A stretch of DNA of 64,000 nt from Solanum dulcamara (lineage: Eukaryota > Streptophyta > Magnoliopsida > Solanales > Solanaceae): positions 70,449,501 through 70,513,500 of the forward strand of contig NC_077240.1 in assembly GCF_947179165.1 (NCBI RefSeq), written 5' to 3'. A model generated the notes under the pieces. That model was not told where the DNA came from and searched no databases. It saw only the letters and a list, made by a program, of their open reading frames with translations. The stretch's first letter is position 1, and every line of letters begins with the position of its first letter. This document shows positions 24,621 through 33,932 of the stretch, piece after piece. Made by a program: the position numbers and the translations under genes.

Positions 24621-26609
24621 GTGAGTAAGCAACAAATTAAAAAGGGACCGAGTTTGAAGGCTGCTGCACAAAGATAAGGATTTATTTTAACTTTGTAATT
24701 GGTTGTAGATTAGACAAATGCCAGTATTTGATCTACAATACTATTCAAAGGGATTTCAAGATTTCGGCCTTTTAGTATATTAGGCATCAAGAAGAATCAA
24801 AGAGGACTTTGTGAAATAAATAGAGAGAATAGAAAACAGAGGAACGTACTGAAGAACTTCACACTTTGCCGCAGATGAAGTTCGCCGGAGAAGAAGATCG
24901 TAACAAGTTTCCGCCGATGAAGTTCGCCGCGTGCCGATGGAAAGAACTTCACACTTCAATTTTGGGCGTGAATTTGTGTTTATTTTTGGTGAAGTGAGGA
25001 AAAAGATTAAAAGTGTGGGAATAAGAGAAAAATAATAGAAAAAAAGGAGGGAGTAAAATTTGTTTGCCGCTTTTTTTGGCCACGAAATTTAGCCACAGTT
25101 ATTAATGCGTAGAGAATTTTAACTTTTAATTTAATTTTACCATGGTATTTATAACCGTGGCTAACATGGTTTTTTTTGGTAGTGTGGTGGGTTGTTTTGT
25201 TTTTAAGATGTTTGATTTGATGTATTTATATCACTCTCAGGTATACAAGTACTCTTTAAATGTATTTGAAGGTCTTTATGAAATGAACCCACCTAGGTTC
25301 TTATGACAAAGCAAAGTTGAAATGAAGTTTGACTCCAAAGGAATGTTATGAAGTAAATGCTTACGAAGGGGAGTCTTTATGAAATGATTGATTAATGAAA
25401 GGGCTTCTTAGCCAAAGTAAGGTTTCAAAGTGAAAGGACAATTCTCACATTGAATCAAATGAAATGTTTAAGGTTATGATATGACATGTATGATATCCCT
25501 ATAGGCCATCTATGCTTTTGAAATTTTTTTCAAAATGAAAGGTCCGATTAGCATGGTAGCCAGAATACCATCACTGATTGTAGACCTAATTTTCTTATAA
25601 ATCAAGGTTCTTTAGTAGAACAGTAAATAGGGAATGATAGTCATGGTGATATTATAAACCAAAGGTTTTAATGAGCTATTCCAACAATGATGATTTGATG
25701 TCTAAAGTGCTACAATGCTTATGTTATTATGATATTTAAATGTTATTCAGTGGGATTGACCTAGCACCGAATGTAGCATGTAGATAGGGACTCGACCTAA
25801 GAGGTCCTTAAGTAAAATCTCATATTGCATTAACTATGTGCCACCATAGGAGCCCTTGTCGGCTAGGCCTTTGTAGCCACCAAATGTTAAATAATTGAAT
25901 GTAAACTGAATGGAGTTCTACCCGAAAAGTAGTCTCTCTGTGCCAACATAGAGGGTTATGTTGGATTCCATGTAATAGCTCACATGGTCTTAAATGTCAG
26001 TTATGGTCACTTTTCCACAAAATGAATATTTTAAGGTTTCATATGATGATGTCTAATGCATGCATTCACTTCTGCATATTTCTTACTCATGTCTCTCTCT
26101 TATGTTCTTCATTTCATAGCATACTCACATACTTAGTGCATTCAAAGTACTAACGCATACTTTTGCCTACATGATATCACATGTACGAACTGACGTCGCT
26201 CCTCGACCTCCACCACGTGACGAGCTCGGATTAGTTTGAAGATTGCTTGTGGTGAGTTTCCATATTTCGGGAACAACATCCTTTTTATTCTAAGCTTATG
26301 TATGTAGAACATTAAGACTTTTATTAAGACATTTCTTGACGCTTATTTTGAGGGTGAGCTAGGGACATGTCTTAGCTCCCGCCAAGTCTTTAATGTAGAA
26401 GGTATGAATGGACATAGAAAAAAATATTATGTTGACTTTGACTCTGATTAAACATGAAGTCCCTTAGTCCCTACATCTATTTTGCTTTCCTCTTGATTTT
26501 CTTATCATTACCAATGAAATGCTAAATGAATGCTAAGAGGCTTGGGTGAGGTACCTCTGGGTGTCTCATTTGCCGTGTCACGTCTAGGCCCTAGGCTTAG
26601 ATCATGACA

Positions 26610-27640
26610 ATTTTTTAGTGGAACAACTTCGAATTTATTGCGATATGGTTAATTCATTCATTTAATAATTATTATGTAATTGAAACCTCGATTAAATATA
26701 TCTACGGTTTCTACTATGCCTGATTAGTTGACCAAGTTTTCAAAAGAAGGACCAATTAATTTTAATTGTTGATGTTCTTTAAAAAATGTAATATTTGATA
26801 TTCAAATGTTGAGTTAATAACAAAAATGTTTGGCCTTAATGGTGAAGATGTTTTTGTATTAATCAATTATATTTGAATTCAAATATTGAGTTAATGGAAA
26901 AAAATTTGGCCTTAATGGCTAAAAAACGTTTTTGTATTAATCTCAATTCATACTCACTTGAATGATCCTCTTGATTGCTCATTAAGGCTGAAATTTGTTT
27001 AGCTTTTCCTATTCATTCTTGAGTTGGAAAACTAGTATAAATAGGCTGGAAATGGCATAAGAAAAATCACCCATTCACAAAGCAATACTTACCCACACAA
27101 CTAAGTTGGTAGTAGCAATCAGTCAGAAGATAGGAAAAGATCATATCTTTGGATCCTTGGCTTCTGGACGATTTTTGTAGAAGCTTCACCAGGTTAGTTG
27201 TTCTTTCCAGTTTGTTCAATTTATATTATATAGTTATAATGTAAGTTTCGTGATCTTATGATATGCTTTTACTCATATCAAATTGTATATTCTAACAACA
27301 ACAAAGACGAAGATGAATTAACATTGTTAATGACACATAAAGAAGAATATACATATGATTGCACTTTATGATATCTTGAAAAAAAAAAGAGAAGTACAAC
27401 AATTGAATAACCAATACTTCTGATTTGCCAATTACAGTCAAATTTAAGCAGTAATCCACCATCAAATTCAGTTATAGACTAAGAATCTTATTGCATGTTT
27501 GTTTTAGGGTTCTATTTAGCGGTGTAATTATACATTGAATGGTAAAATTAGAGAGATCACGAACATCTTTTGCTCTTATAAACGCACTGTAATACTCTAC
27601 AATTGATTGTGTGAGAAGAAAGTTTCCAAATTAAAACTAG
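26610..27640. other. AT-rich flank with a direct repeat, no gene seen
   Basis: A block of about 70 bp (ttcaaatgttgagttaat...tttggccttaatgg...gtttttgtattaatc) at 26800-26866 recurs diverged at 26878-26942. Farther on, tataaataggc (27037-27047) looks like a TATA box and is followed by caaagcaatacttacccac, which could be the remains of an LTR promoter. No coding frame of note. Confidence 0.4.
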
Positions 27641-27647
27641 AACACTT

Positions 27648-28107
27648 GAGGAGGCTTCCTACGCATCTCATTAAGATAAGAATTAGGTGTGCGTAGTTCG
27701 TAAATTAAATTAATGAAATATACTAAACAAATTCCTTTTTTTTTTGGATTTTGAAGTAAGGAAGAACTTTTATTTTTGGAACTTTTGAATAAAGAAAAAA
27801 ACTTGTTTTATTTCTATTTGTTTTGGATAAAGGGTTATTTATTTTTATTCGAATAAGGAACACCGAATTCGAGGAGGGTTATCTACATATCTCATCAAGG
27901 TGAGAATCAGGTGTGCGTAGTTTGTGAAGATCATAAACGTCCTTCATATTTTTTTAACAAGGAATAAAACTTTTCTTCTGATTAATCTTTTTTTGGACCT
28001 TCTACATAAGGAATTAAAAATTGAATTTCTTGAATAAAGATCACCGAACCTGAGGAGGAATGCGTATGTATCTCATTGAAGGGAAAATCAGGCATGCATA
28101 GTTCGTC
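27648..28107. repeat. Three direct repeats of a hairpin-forming unit
   Basis: Related blocks start at 27648, 27871 and 28052, each of the form GAGGAGG..CTACGYATCTCAT..GAATCAGGTGTGCGTAGTT. CTACGCA and TGCGTAG within a unit are complementary and bracket a smaller CTCA/TGAG stem, clearest in units one and two. Upstream of units two and three the text gaataa.g..caccgaa also repeats, so the full period is about 180-220 bp. Confidence 0.7.
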
Positions 28108-28109
28108 TA

Positions 28110-29305
28110 GAATGGACAGTTAAGAATGTTTTAAAAGATGGGAACCTTGTTGAAAAATGCAACTATATTTCTTGTAAAAAAAATTTGTAAAGATTGTATA
28201 AAGGAAAAAAATCTCGTTTTTTACAAATTATACAAAAGAAACTTTTGTTTTTGTGCCTTTTGTTTAGAAGAGAAAAAACCTTTTTTTTGGAATTTCCATT
28301 ATAAAGAAATGCATAAAAATTTCTAATACAAGAAATCTTTTAGTGTTTCCTCCCTATATTTTTGTAAAAATTGAAGGACTACTCCTCCTCCCATTCCGAT
28401 AATATCAACATACAAAGACCTTTTAAATAAGTGCATTTTTTGGATAACACAAAATGATTTAGATGGTAAAATAAAAAAGTGGTACATGTCATAGACGATT
28501 CAAGCCCTACATTAATTTCCACTAAGTCAAATAAAAATGAAAAAATTACTAGGAAAAATATTTTTTAATAAATAATAGCAATATTATGATATATCTACTA
28601 TGTATTAAAAGTGAATTATGCATGCAATATAAATGTATTATAAGTGTTTTAAAATATATTATACTTGTTTGATAAGAAATTGACACAATGTATTATAAGT
28701 GTATTAAAGTATGTGATAAATATATTATCCATGAATAAAACTTGTATTATATGAGTTTATAAATTATTCTCGCTAATATGTATTAAATTATATTATAATT
28801 GTATTATACGTGTTCAGTAAAAAAAGAATATTATTGTTATAAATGGTAAATATTTTTTTAATGTAGTACATTTATGTAAATTTTCCAATAAAAATAATGC
28901 AAACAAACACAGCATATCAGAAGAGAGGGGCTTCTGATTGAGATTGCCTTTTTATAGTGTACTTACTTTTTGTGATTTCTATAAACTTTTGTGTGTTATA
29001 TTTTCTATTATGGAAACTTATTTATTTACAACCAAATAAAATAAATACGATGGAAGGTTCTTCCCAAGAACATATATGTAACATTGCAATAGACTAATTA
29101 AAATTGATGTTAGAAAGTACGATCAATAGTTTTACCGTTACGATAGTCACGTAGGAAATATTCATAAAACCTAAACATAATTGTTGCAATAGCCTCAAGA
29201 ACACTGTTGTAGTAGAATAATTAACCATTCATAGGAATCGTTGCATTAGAGCTATAGTAACAGAATCTGATGAGATGGACCATAAAACGTTGCTATAGCT
29301 CTATC
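28110..29305. other. AT-rich sequence, no gene seen
   Basis: Low-complexity AT-rich DNA. 28600-28860 is a degenerate series of gtattataagtg-like phrases. 29170-29310 contains repeated gttgcwatagc phrases that may be the edge of an unrecognised DNA element. Short open frames here are made of A/T-rich codons and show no domain. Confidence 0.5.
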
Positions 29306-29319
29306 ACAATAGAGTTTTT

Positions 29320-29486
29320 ACCGACATGAGTTGTGGTGCAGTGATGAGACTGCTTCACCCTTAACCAGAGGTTCGAGCTTTGGGTATGAAAAAAAAGTGT
29401 CACCCTCAAATAGGTCCTACAATGCACGATCCAAATTTAGTCGAAGCTTCATGGGGTCCGTACATCATATAGAAAATAAAAAAAAA
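29320..29486 (+). mobile_element. tRNA-derived SINE (Solanaceae TS/SolS-like)
   Basis: 167-bp SINE with a pol III style head: A-box-like TGGTGCAGTGATGA at 29334-29347 and B box GGTTCGAGC at 29370-29378. It then runs through gggtatgaaaa, a gatccaaatttagtcgaagc block and an A-rich tail. It is flanked by a 14-bp duplication, acaatagagttttt (29306-29319) and acaatagtgttttt (29487-29500), with one mismatch. The head wording, cttcacccttaaccagaggttcgagc, is typical of Solanaceae SINEs by recognition. It lies about 200 bp beyond the 3' end of the defensin-like gene. Confidence 0.85.
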
Positions 29487-29655
29487 ACAATAGTGTTTTT
29501 TGTGATGCTATTGGAATATTAATCTAAGGCAATCGGAAAAGTCATAGTGTTGATATTATTAGGAGAAAATCATACAGTATGAATAATTTTTACTTTGGTA
29601 GAATAATTATACGCACGTCTTATAAATTTTCAACACTATTACAAATTGCATATCT

Positions 29656-29661
29656 TTTATT
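29656..29661 (-). promoter_or_regulatory. AATAAA poly(A) signal of the defensin-like gene
   Basis: Minus-strand AATAAA lies 44 bp beyond the TGA at 29705-29707, a plausible near-upstream polyadenylation element for this short gene. Confidence 0.5.
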
Positions 29662-29704
29662 TTATATAATTCATAGTATCAATCATGATGATAAAAATCA
29701 ACTA

Positions 29705-30851
29705 TCAACAGAAGTAGCAATAGCAAGCGGAGCCACTCCAATCCACGTGACAAGCTCCGTGAATAGCATGTTCCCAGTTGATGCATTGGTTGTTACATCC
29801 ATCAGTATTAAAGCAAGGCCAAGACCATGTCAGGCTCTGCTTTTCACAACCATATGATTCTGTTACTTGTATTTCTGCAAAGAAAAGAATGTCGTAACTC
29901 GAGAGTTTACAGAATATTACATTATGTTTCAGTTTGGGTAACACTTTTTTTTACAACAACAATAACATACCTGGTGAAAGTCCACATAGTGGGATCTTAA
30001 GACCTATCTGATTGAGGTAAATAAACTATTTTTGAAAGATACTAGCTCAAATGAAGTAAATCATAAAAGTAATTAAAAAAAATGGCAATGAAGAAAAACA
30101 GGACAACTAATAGGAAAGCAGTATTGCGGATTATACATCAACAACAAGATGTGATTACCTAAACCTAGTAAACAATAGATGATAACATATAACAATAAAG
30201 CCAAAGACTGCATGAATAAGCTAATACTACGACGAGCATGTTGCTCGAGACTACCACCAAGCCAAAGCACTACATGAATAAGTTAACAATAAGAAGTACA
30301 ACGTTAAACTACCTACTAACCTTCTACCATTATTCACAACCTTTACATCCTCATATCTAAGGTCATGTACTTGTTAGGCTAAAAATCTTTCCTATCTTGT
30401 GTAATCATTTCTCACAAATACTATTGTGGCCTACATGTGCTTTTCCATGTCTCCACTATATAACCTTTCACACCTCTTGTCTAATCATCTCTCCCCAACA
30501 CTCTTTTCTATATATATATATATAAGAGATAGAGAGGTAGAGAGAGAGAATTTAACCTTAAACATCTCCTCTATTATACCCATAATGAATATCCTCTTAT
30601 TAAATGTCATGTCGTATTTAATACCACGATATATTTTTAAAATATTCTCTTTTATTCTTAAAATCATTCTAAAGCCTCTATATTAATTGAAACGGATAGA
30701 GTATTAAATATTTTAAAAATTGTGCAATGTTAGATTAACTGATAGTATTAGGTAGAATATTATACTGTGTGGACTACTCACCATTTGATGCAATGAGGAA
30801 GAAAAGGAAGAGAGCAAGAAAGGTAGCATATTGAAATTGAGACTTAGCCAT
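29705..30851 (-). CDS. Secreted plant defensin-like peptide, two exons (join 30782-30851, 29705-29874)
   Basis: Two-exon gene for a 79-residue precursor. Exon 1 (30851-30782) starts at ATG and encodes a short head, MAKSQFQYATF, and a hydrophobic run, LALFLFFLIASN: a classic signal peptide. It ends at ATG|GTGAGT. The 907-bp intron ends TTTCTTTGCAG and exon 2 starts at 29874, splitting one Glu codon. The mature part has eight Cys spaced C-X10-C-X5-C-X3-C-X10-C-X8-C-X-C-X2-C, the plant defensin cysteine-stabilised alpha-beta plan, with YGCEKQSLTWSWPC and NNQCINWEHAIHGAC as PDF1-like blocks. Oddities: the Gly usual after TWS is Trp, the last spacing is two instead of three, and the mature region has four Trp and is acidic (six D/E against one Lys). 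Stop TGA at 29705. The family acts extracellularly, often as antifungal or signalling peptides; this one's role is unknown. Single-exon phase, splice sites, TATA and poly(A) signal all agree. Confidence 0.85.
29951..29998. repeat. Possible truncated SINE-like remnant in the defensin intron
   Basis: The phrase acaacaacaataacatacct followed by ggtgaaagtccacatagtgggatct resembles one end of a common Solanaceae short repeat that reads ...acaacatacccagt..atcccacaagtggg. Only about 45 bp remain and the rest of the intron shows nothing similar. Confidence 0.35.
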
Positions 30852-30896
30852 ATATATCTTTGAACAATATGTGTAGCTGAGTATTCAAATTTAACA

Positions 30897-30903
30897 ATTT
30901 ATA
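30897..30903 (-). promoter_or_regulatory. TATA box of the defensin-like gene
   Basis: Minus-strand CTCTATAAATTG lies 46 bp upstream of the ATG at 30851. A start about 30 bp downstream would leave a very short 5' leader. It is the only good TATA match close to the ATG. Confidence 0.6.
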
Positions 30904-31425
30904 GAGAAAGGATAGAGTTTCATTGTGGACATAGTAAATCGCCATTGTGAAATATACAAGGAAATACATTGAATTCTACACCATTGGAAATAGCGGAAGA
31001 TTTTTTTTTTTAAAAAAAAAATAGTATGCTTTTTACCTTTTAGATTTTGTTGTCTTGTTGGGCAAATCATGTCTTTACCTATTGTAATACAATGGTGCTG
31101 GCACCAGTTGCATTTGATATTGCAACTAATTTCTGTTAATATAATTTCTTTACTCATGTTTGGCAATGTTGATAGTACTAGAATTTTTCTGTGATGTGAT
31201 GTGCAACAGTGGCAAAATAAAGAATTAAAATAGAGGAAAAATGAAATTGGAATAACGATCATATTAGGCTCTTGGCTAGGAGGACGAAAAGTTTTGTGTA
31301 TATCTTATATATATTAAAAGAACGAAAGTACTTTAAAATGTTGAAGGAATTTTCTATTTTTCATTAAAATATTCGATAATAAACGAAATTATCATTTATT
31401 ATTTTCCTCAAATTATTATTTAATG

Positions 31426-31845
31426 GGAAAAGGTTCAAATATTCCATCGAACTTTGAAAAAAGGCTCATCTATGCCATCAGTTAAAAGTTTGGCTCATTT
31501 ATGTCATTTGTGTTTGAGAAAAGGTTCATCCATGCCATTATTTGTTAACTGAAATGACATAGATGAGCCAAACTTTTAAAAAATGGCATAGATGAGCCTT
31601 TTCTCAAAGTTTGATGGCATATTTGAGCCTTTATCATTTTAAATAATAATTTATTAATGACGTGACTGAATCATAATTGACCACATGTACAAAATAGTTT
31701 TGTAAAATGGAAAATATTTTTAGTTTACAAATAATATCATGGATGAGTCTTTTCTCATACAGAAATGACATAAATGAGCCAAACTTTTAAGGATGACATA
31801 AATGAGTCTTTTCTATAAGTTTGATGACATATTTGAGTCTTTCCC
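31426..31845. mobile_element. Foldback MITE, Mutator-like (9-bp duplication)
   Basis: 420-bp element that starts GGGAAAAGGTTCAAATAT and whose reverse complement starts GGGAAAGACTCAAATATG. The arms stay similar for more than 100 bp (blocks GGCTCATCTATGCCAT and AAAAGTTTGGCTCATTTATG). It is flanked by a perfect 9-bp duplication TTATTTAAT (31417-31425 and 31846-31854), as expected of MULEs. An additional inverted arm sits in the interior (about 31553-31637). No coding capacity. Confidence 0.85.
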
Positions 31846-31854
31846 TTATTTAAT

Positions 31855-32835
31855 TATCTTTATAATATTGACTCCTAAAATATACGAAGAATCAAAATAA
31901 AATAAGGACGTTTAAACTTTCAAAACTTAAGAACTCCTAAAATATATAATAAGAATAAAATATATGATAAAACATGTACATGAAAAAGTAATAACTTCTA
32001 AAATATACGAAAAGAACTGTCAAAAAATAAATATATCGAAAGGAATTAGATATTTATTTTTAATATTAGGAGAATTAATATCTCTATGATTAGGTTGATT
32101 ACCATATAATACAACATATCTTTTGTTTCTATTGTCTTTCCAATTTTATGCTATCATTATTTTTTGGGTAATACATATGTTCATGTATTTATGTCTCATT
32201 AAAGTGCACAAAATTCTTAAAGTTGTGATATATATATATATATATTGTTTTTTGTGAATTAACAATTGAAATTTTTTATCTACTGTAAAAAAACAAAGTT
32301 AATGTTGTTCGACCAAAAATAAGAAAAAAAATAATTTATATTGAAATTCCAACTGCCGCATCCGAAAATATAGAAATATTTTGGAAAAGATACTTGACTT
32401 TTTATGTCATAAGTTTTCTCAATATATATATTAAGGAGAAATATAGACAAGGTGATGTGGCATCTTTCTATGACCTCAATTTGTATTTATCTTTTTTCTC
32501 TTATTTAAATTAATTATTTTATTATAAACAATAAATATTTTATTAATGAAGGGACATTTATAACAAAGACTATTTACAAGCCAATTTATGTTATTAGTAA
32601 AATTAAAATAAATTTCCTAGTTATGATAACAATATAAATATCCTAATTATTGCAATATAATTAAGAAGATTTAAAGGTGGTCTTTTTGCCTACCACGGTA
32701 AGTCATTTTCTTGCCTATAATTAGCTGCCGCAAACAATTTTTCTAGCTATGAAACGGATACAAGAATGTGATAAACTTCTTCTGTGACTAAGAAAATTCC
32801 ATCCCTTCTTTAGTAATTAATGGGAAGGACTAATG
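31855..32835. other. AT-rich sequence, nothing recognised
   Basis: AT-rich intergenic DNA with a (TA)n run at 32229-32246. I see no coding frame, RNA gene or clear terminal repeats. Confidence 0.5.
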
Positions 32836-32839
32836 ATGG

Positions 32840-33622
32840 TCTGTATGCTTCTACCAATTAACACTCGATCTGGTTCCTTACTACATCAAGAACAATTAAG
32901 AATAGAAAATAAAAACACAAGTATTTTACGTGAAAACGCTCTAGCTCAAGGGAGGAAAACCACAACTTGTCTCACAAGATTTCAGCCAAATTCATTATCA
33001 AATAAGGAGTAACAATGATTACAAACTCTTGCAATCCCAAGAATAAAACTTTTAATTTCTTCCCCCTTACTATGGTAACCTAGAATCTTCAACTATTAAG
33101 CAACAATTTTGTTGCCCACTAAACTAATCCCCTCAAATTAATTTAGACTTCAAAAAATCATCCTAGATAACTCTAGCTACAAATGATAGAATGAGAAAGA
33201 GACTGATTCAAAACAAAATAAGTTTCTTTATAGATCTGGACTTGGTTTACAAGAAAAGAGAAAAAAATAAATCTTAGAAACAGCAGACAATGACATTCTT
33301 GAGCTCCATTGCTATTCCTTTTGTTTGTATTTCTGGAGAGTGAGAGTTCTTGCCTTTTGGTTTTGAGAGAGATGATTTCTTGAAAGCTTGTTTATACCTA
33401 AATATATGACACCTAATATAGGATGACCATGTCCTTTTGGAACAATTCTATAGGCTAGGATGCCTGCCACACTGGTACATCCCGAGCACTCAGAAAATGG
33501 TTACTAGTAGTGTACTATTTTGTCCGCTGTCACTTTTAGATGCACAAAACGATTCTATTCTAACATAGGATCAGGTCCATACTAGATCCAGTTTGTCAAA
33601 TCATCAAAACTACAATCTAACA
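32840..33622 (-). repeat. 3' LTR of the SIRE-type element (left edge uncertain)
   Basis: On the minus strand it starts TGTTAGATTGTAG at 33622, directly after a purine-rich tract (33623-33637). It contains a TATA-like TATAAACAAGC near 33390 and a conserved cytosolic leader style of text (gattgcaagagtttgtaatc, ttttcctcccttgagctag). No certain CA end was found; the LTR-like text fades between about 32830 and 32870. Confidence 0.65.
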
Positions 33623-33637
33623 ATTTCTCCCTTTTTG
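33623..33637 (-). other. Polypurine tract of the SIRE-type element
   Basis: Minus-strand CAAAAAGGGAGAAAT abuts the TGTTAG start of the 3' LTR, as expected for the plus-strand primer. Confidence 0.8.
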
Positions 33638-33932
33638 ATGATGACAAACTCAACTGCAAAAAGTTTATCAATATCTCATAATGTCTCTCATAATCAACAC
33701 TCCCCCTTTCACAAAGACTTCACAAATACTTTCCTTTATCACAATTACTTCCCCCTTTCAACCAGGTCCCATTCCTTATTAATTATGACCCCACGGCGTA
33801 TATTTTTCTCTTATTGACATCATTAAAAAGGTAAGAAGTAAACCAGGTTAAAGAATATGAAGTATCAAAAATCAGGATACTTGCTTCCAAATCATAGTTA
33901 AATTTTGGAAAGGGAAGGCCGAGCTTGATCAT

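Larger units (their letters stand above)
21684..25184 (-). mobile_element. CACTA (En/Spm) DNA transposon
   Basis: 3,501-bp element with termini CACTACAAAAAACACGG (left) and, on the minus strand, CACTACCAAAAAAAACC (right), flanked by a perfect TGG duplication (21681-21683 and 25185-25187). Both ends carry many copies of a subterminal TAGCCACGGTT-like motif, on both strands. The interior holds minus-strand transposase-like exons and a plus-strand exon-like ORF. Termini, 3-bp duplication and subterminal repeats together are diagnostic of the superfamily. Confidence 0.95.
20607..26609 (+). mobile_element. Solo gypsy LTR split by a CACTA transposon
   Basis: Starts TGTAACACCCC at 20607 and ends GATCATGACA at 26609. 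With the CACTA insert and one TGG removed it is about 2.5 kb. It follows the LTR plan of copies A and B in the opposite orientation: ...cctctttccaatgccaccaag near 20905, a CG-rich module near 21035-21062, a gggcaacttgg run and TATA-like tatatatac at 21126-21136, cattgaagac near 21285, then ctaaggtatgtg and the ccatgg..cacccatgg block. Flanks are aattt (20602-20606) and an aatttt run at 26609-26615, consistent with a 5-bp duplication within one base. No internal region or second LTR is present. Confidence 0.82.

Noticed and set aside
20607..26609. LTR-LTR pair of one element (20607-21683 and 25188-26609)
   Set aside because: The two pieces are the beginning and end of one LTR, joined cleanly when the CACTA element and one TGG are removed.
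27648..28107. CRISPR-like array
   Set aside because: Only three diverged units about 200 bp apart in a plant genome; not a CRISPR.
28138..28326. 62-codon frame rich in Lys, Phe and Cys
   Set aside because: Composition follows the A/T-rich sequence; there is no signal peptide or ordered Cys pattern.
29331..29522. Small ORF over the SINE
   Set aside because: It is fully explained by the SINE body and its A-rich tail.
30073..30270. 65-codon minus-strand frame within the defensin intron
   Set aside because: No domain and no further support; the flanking splice sites make this region intron.
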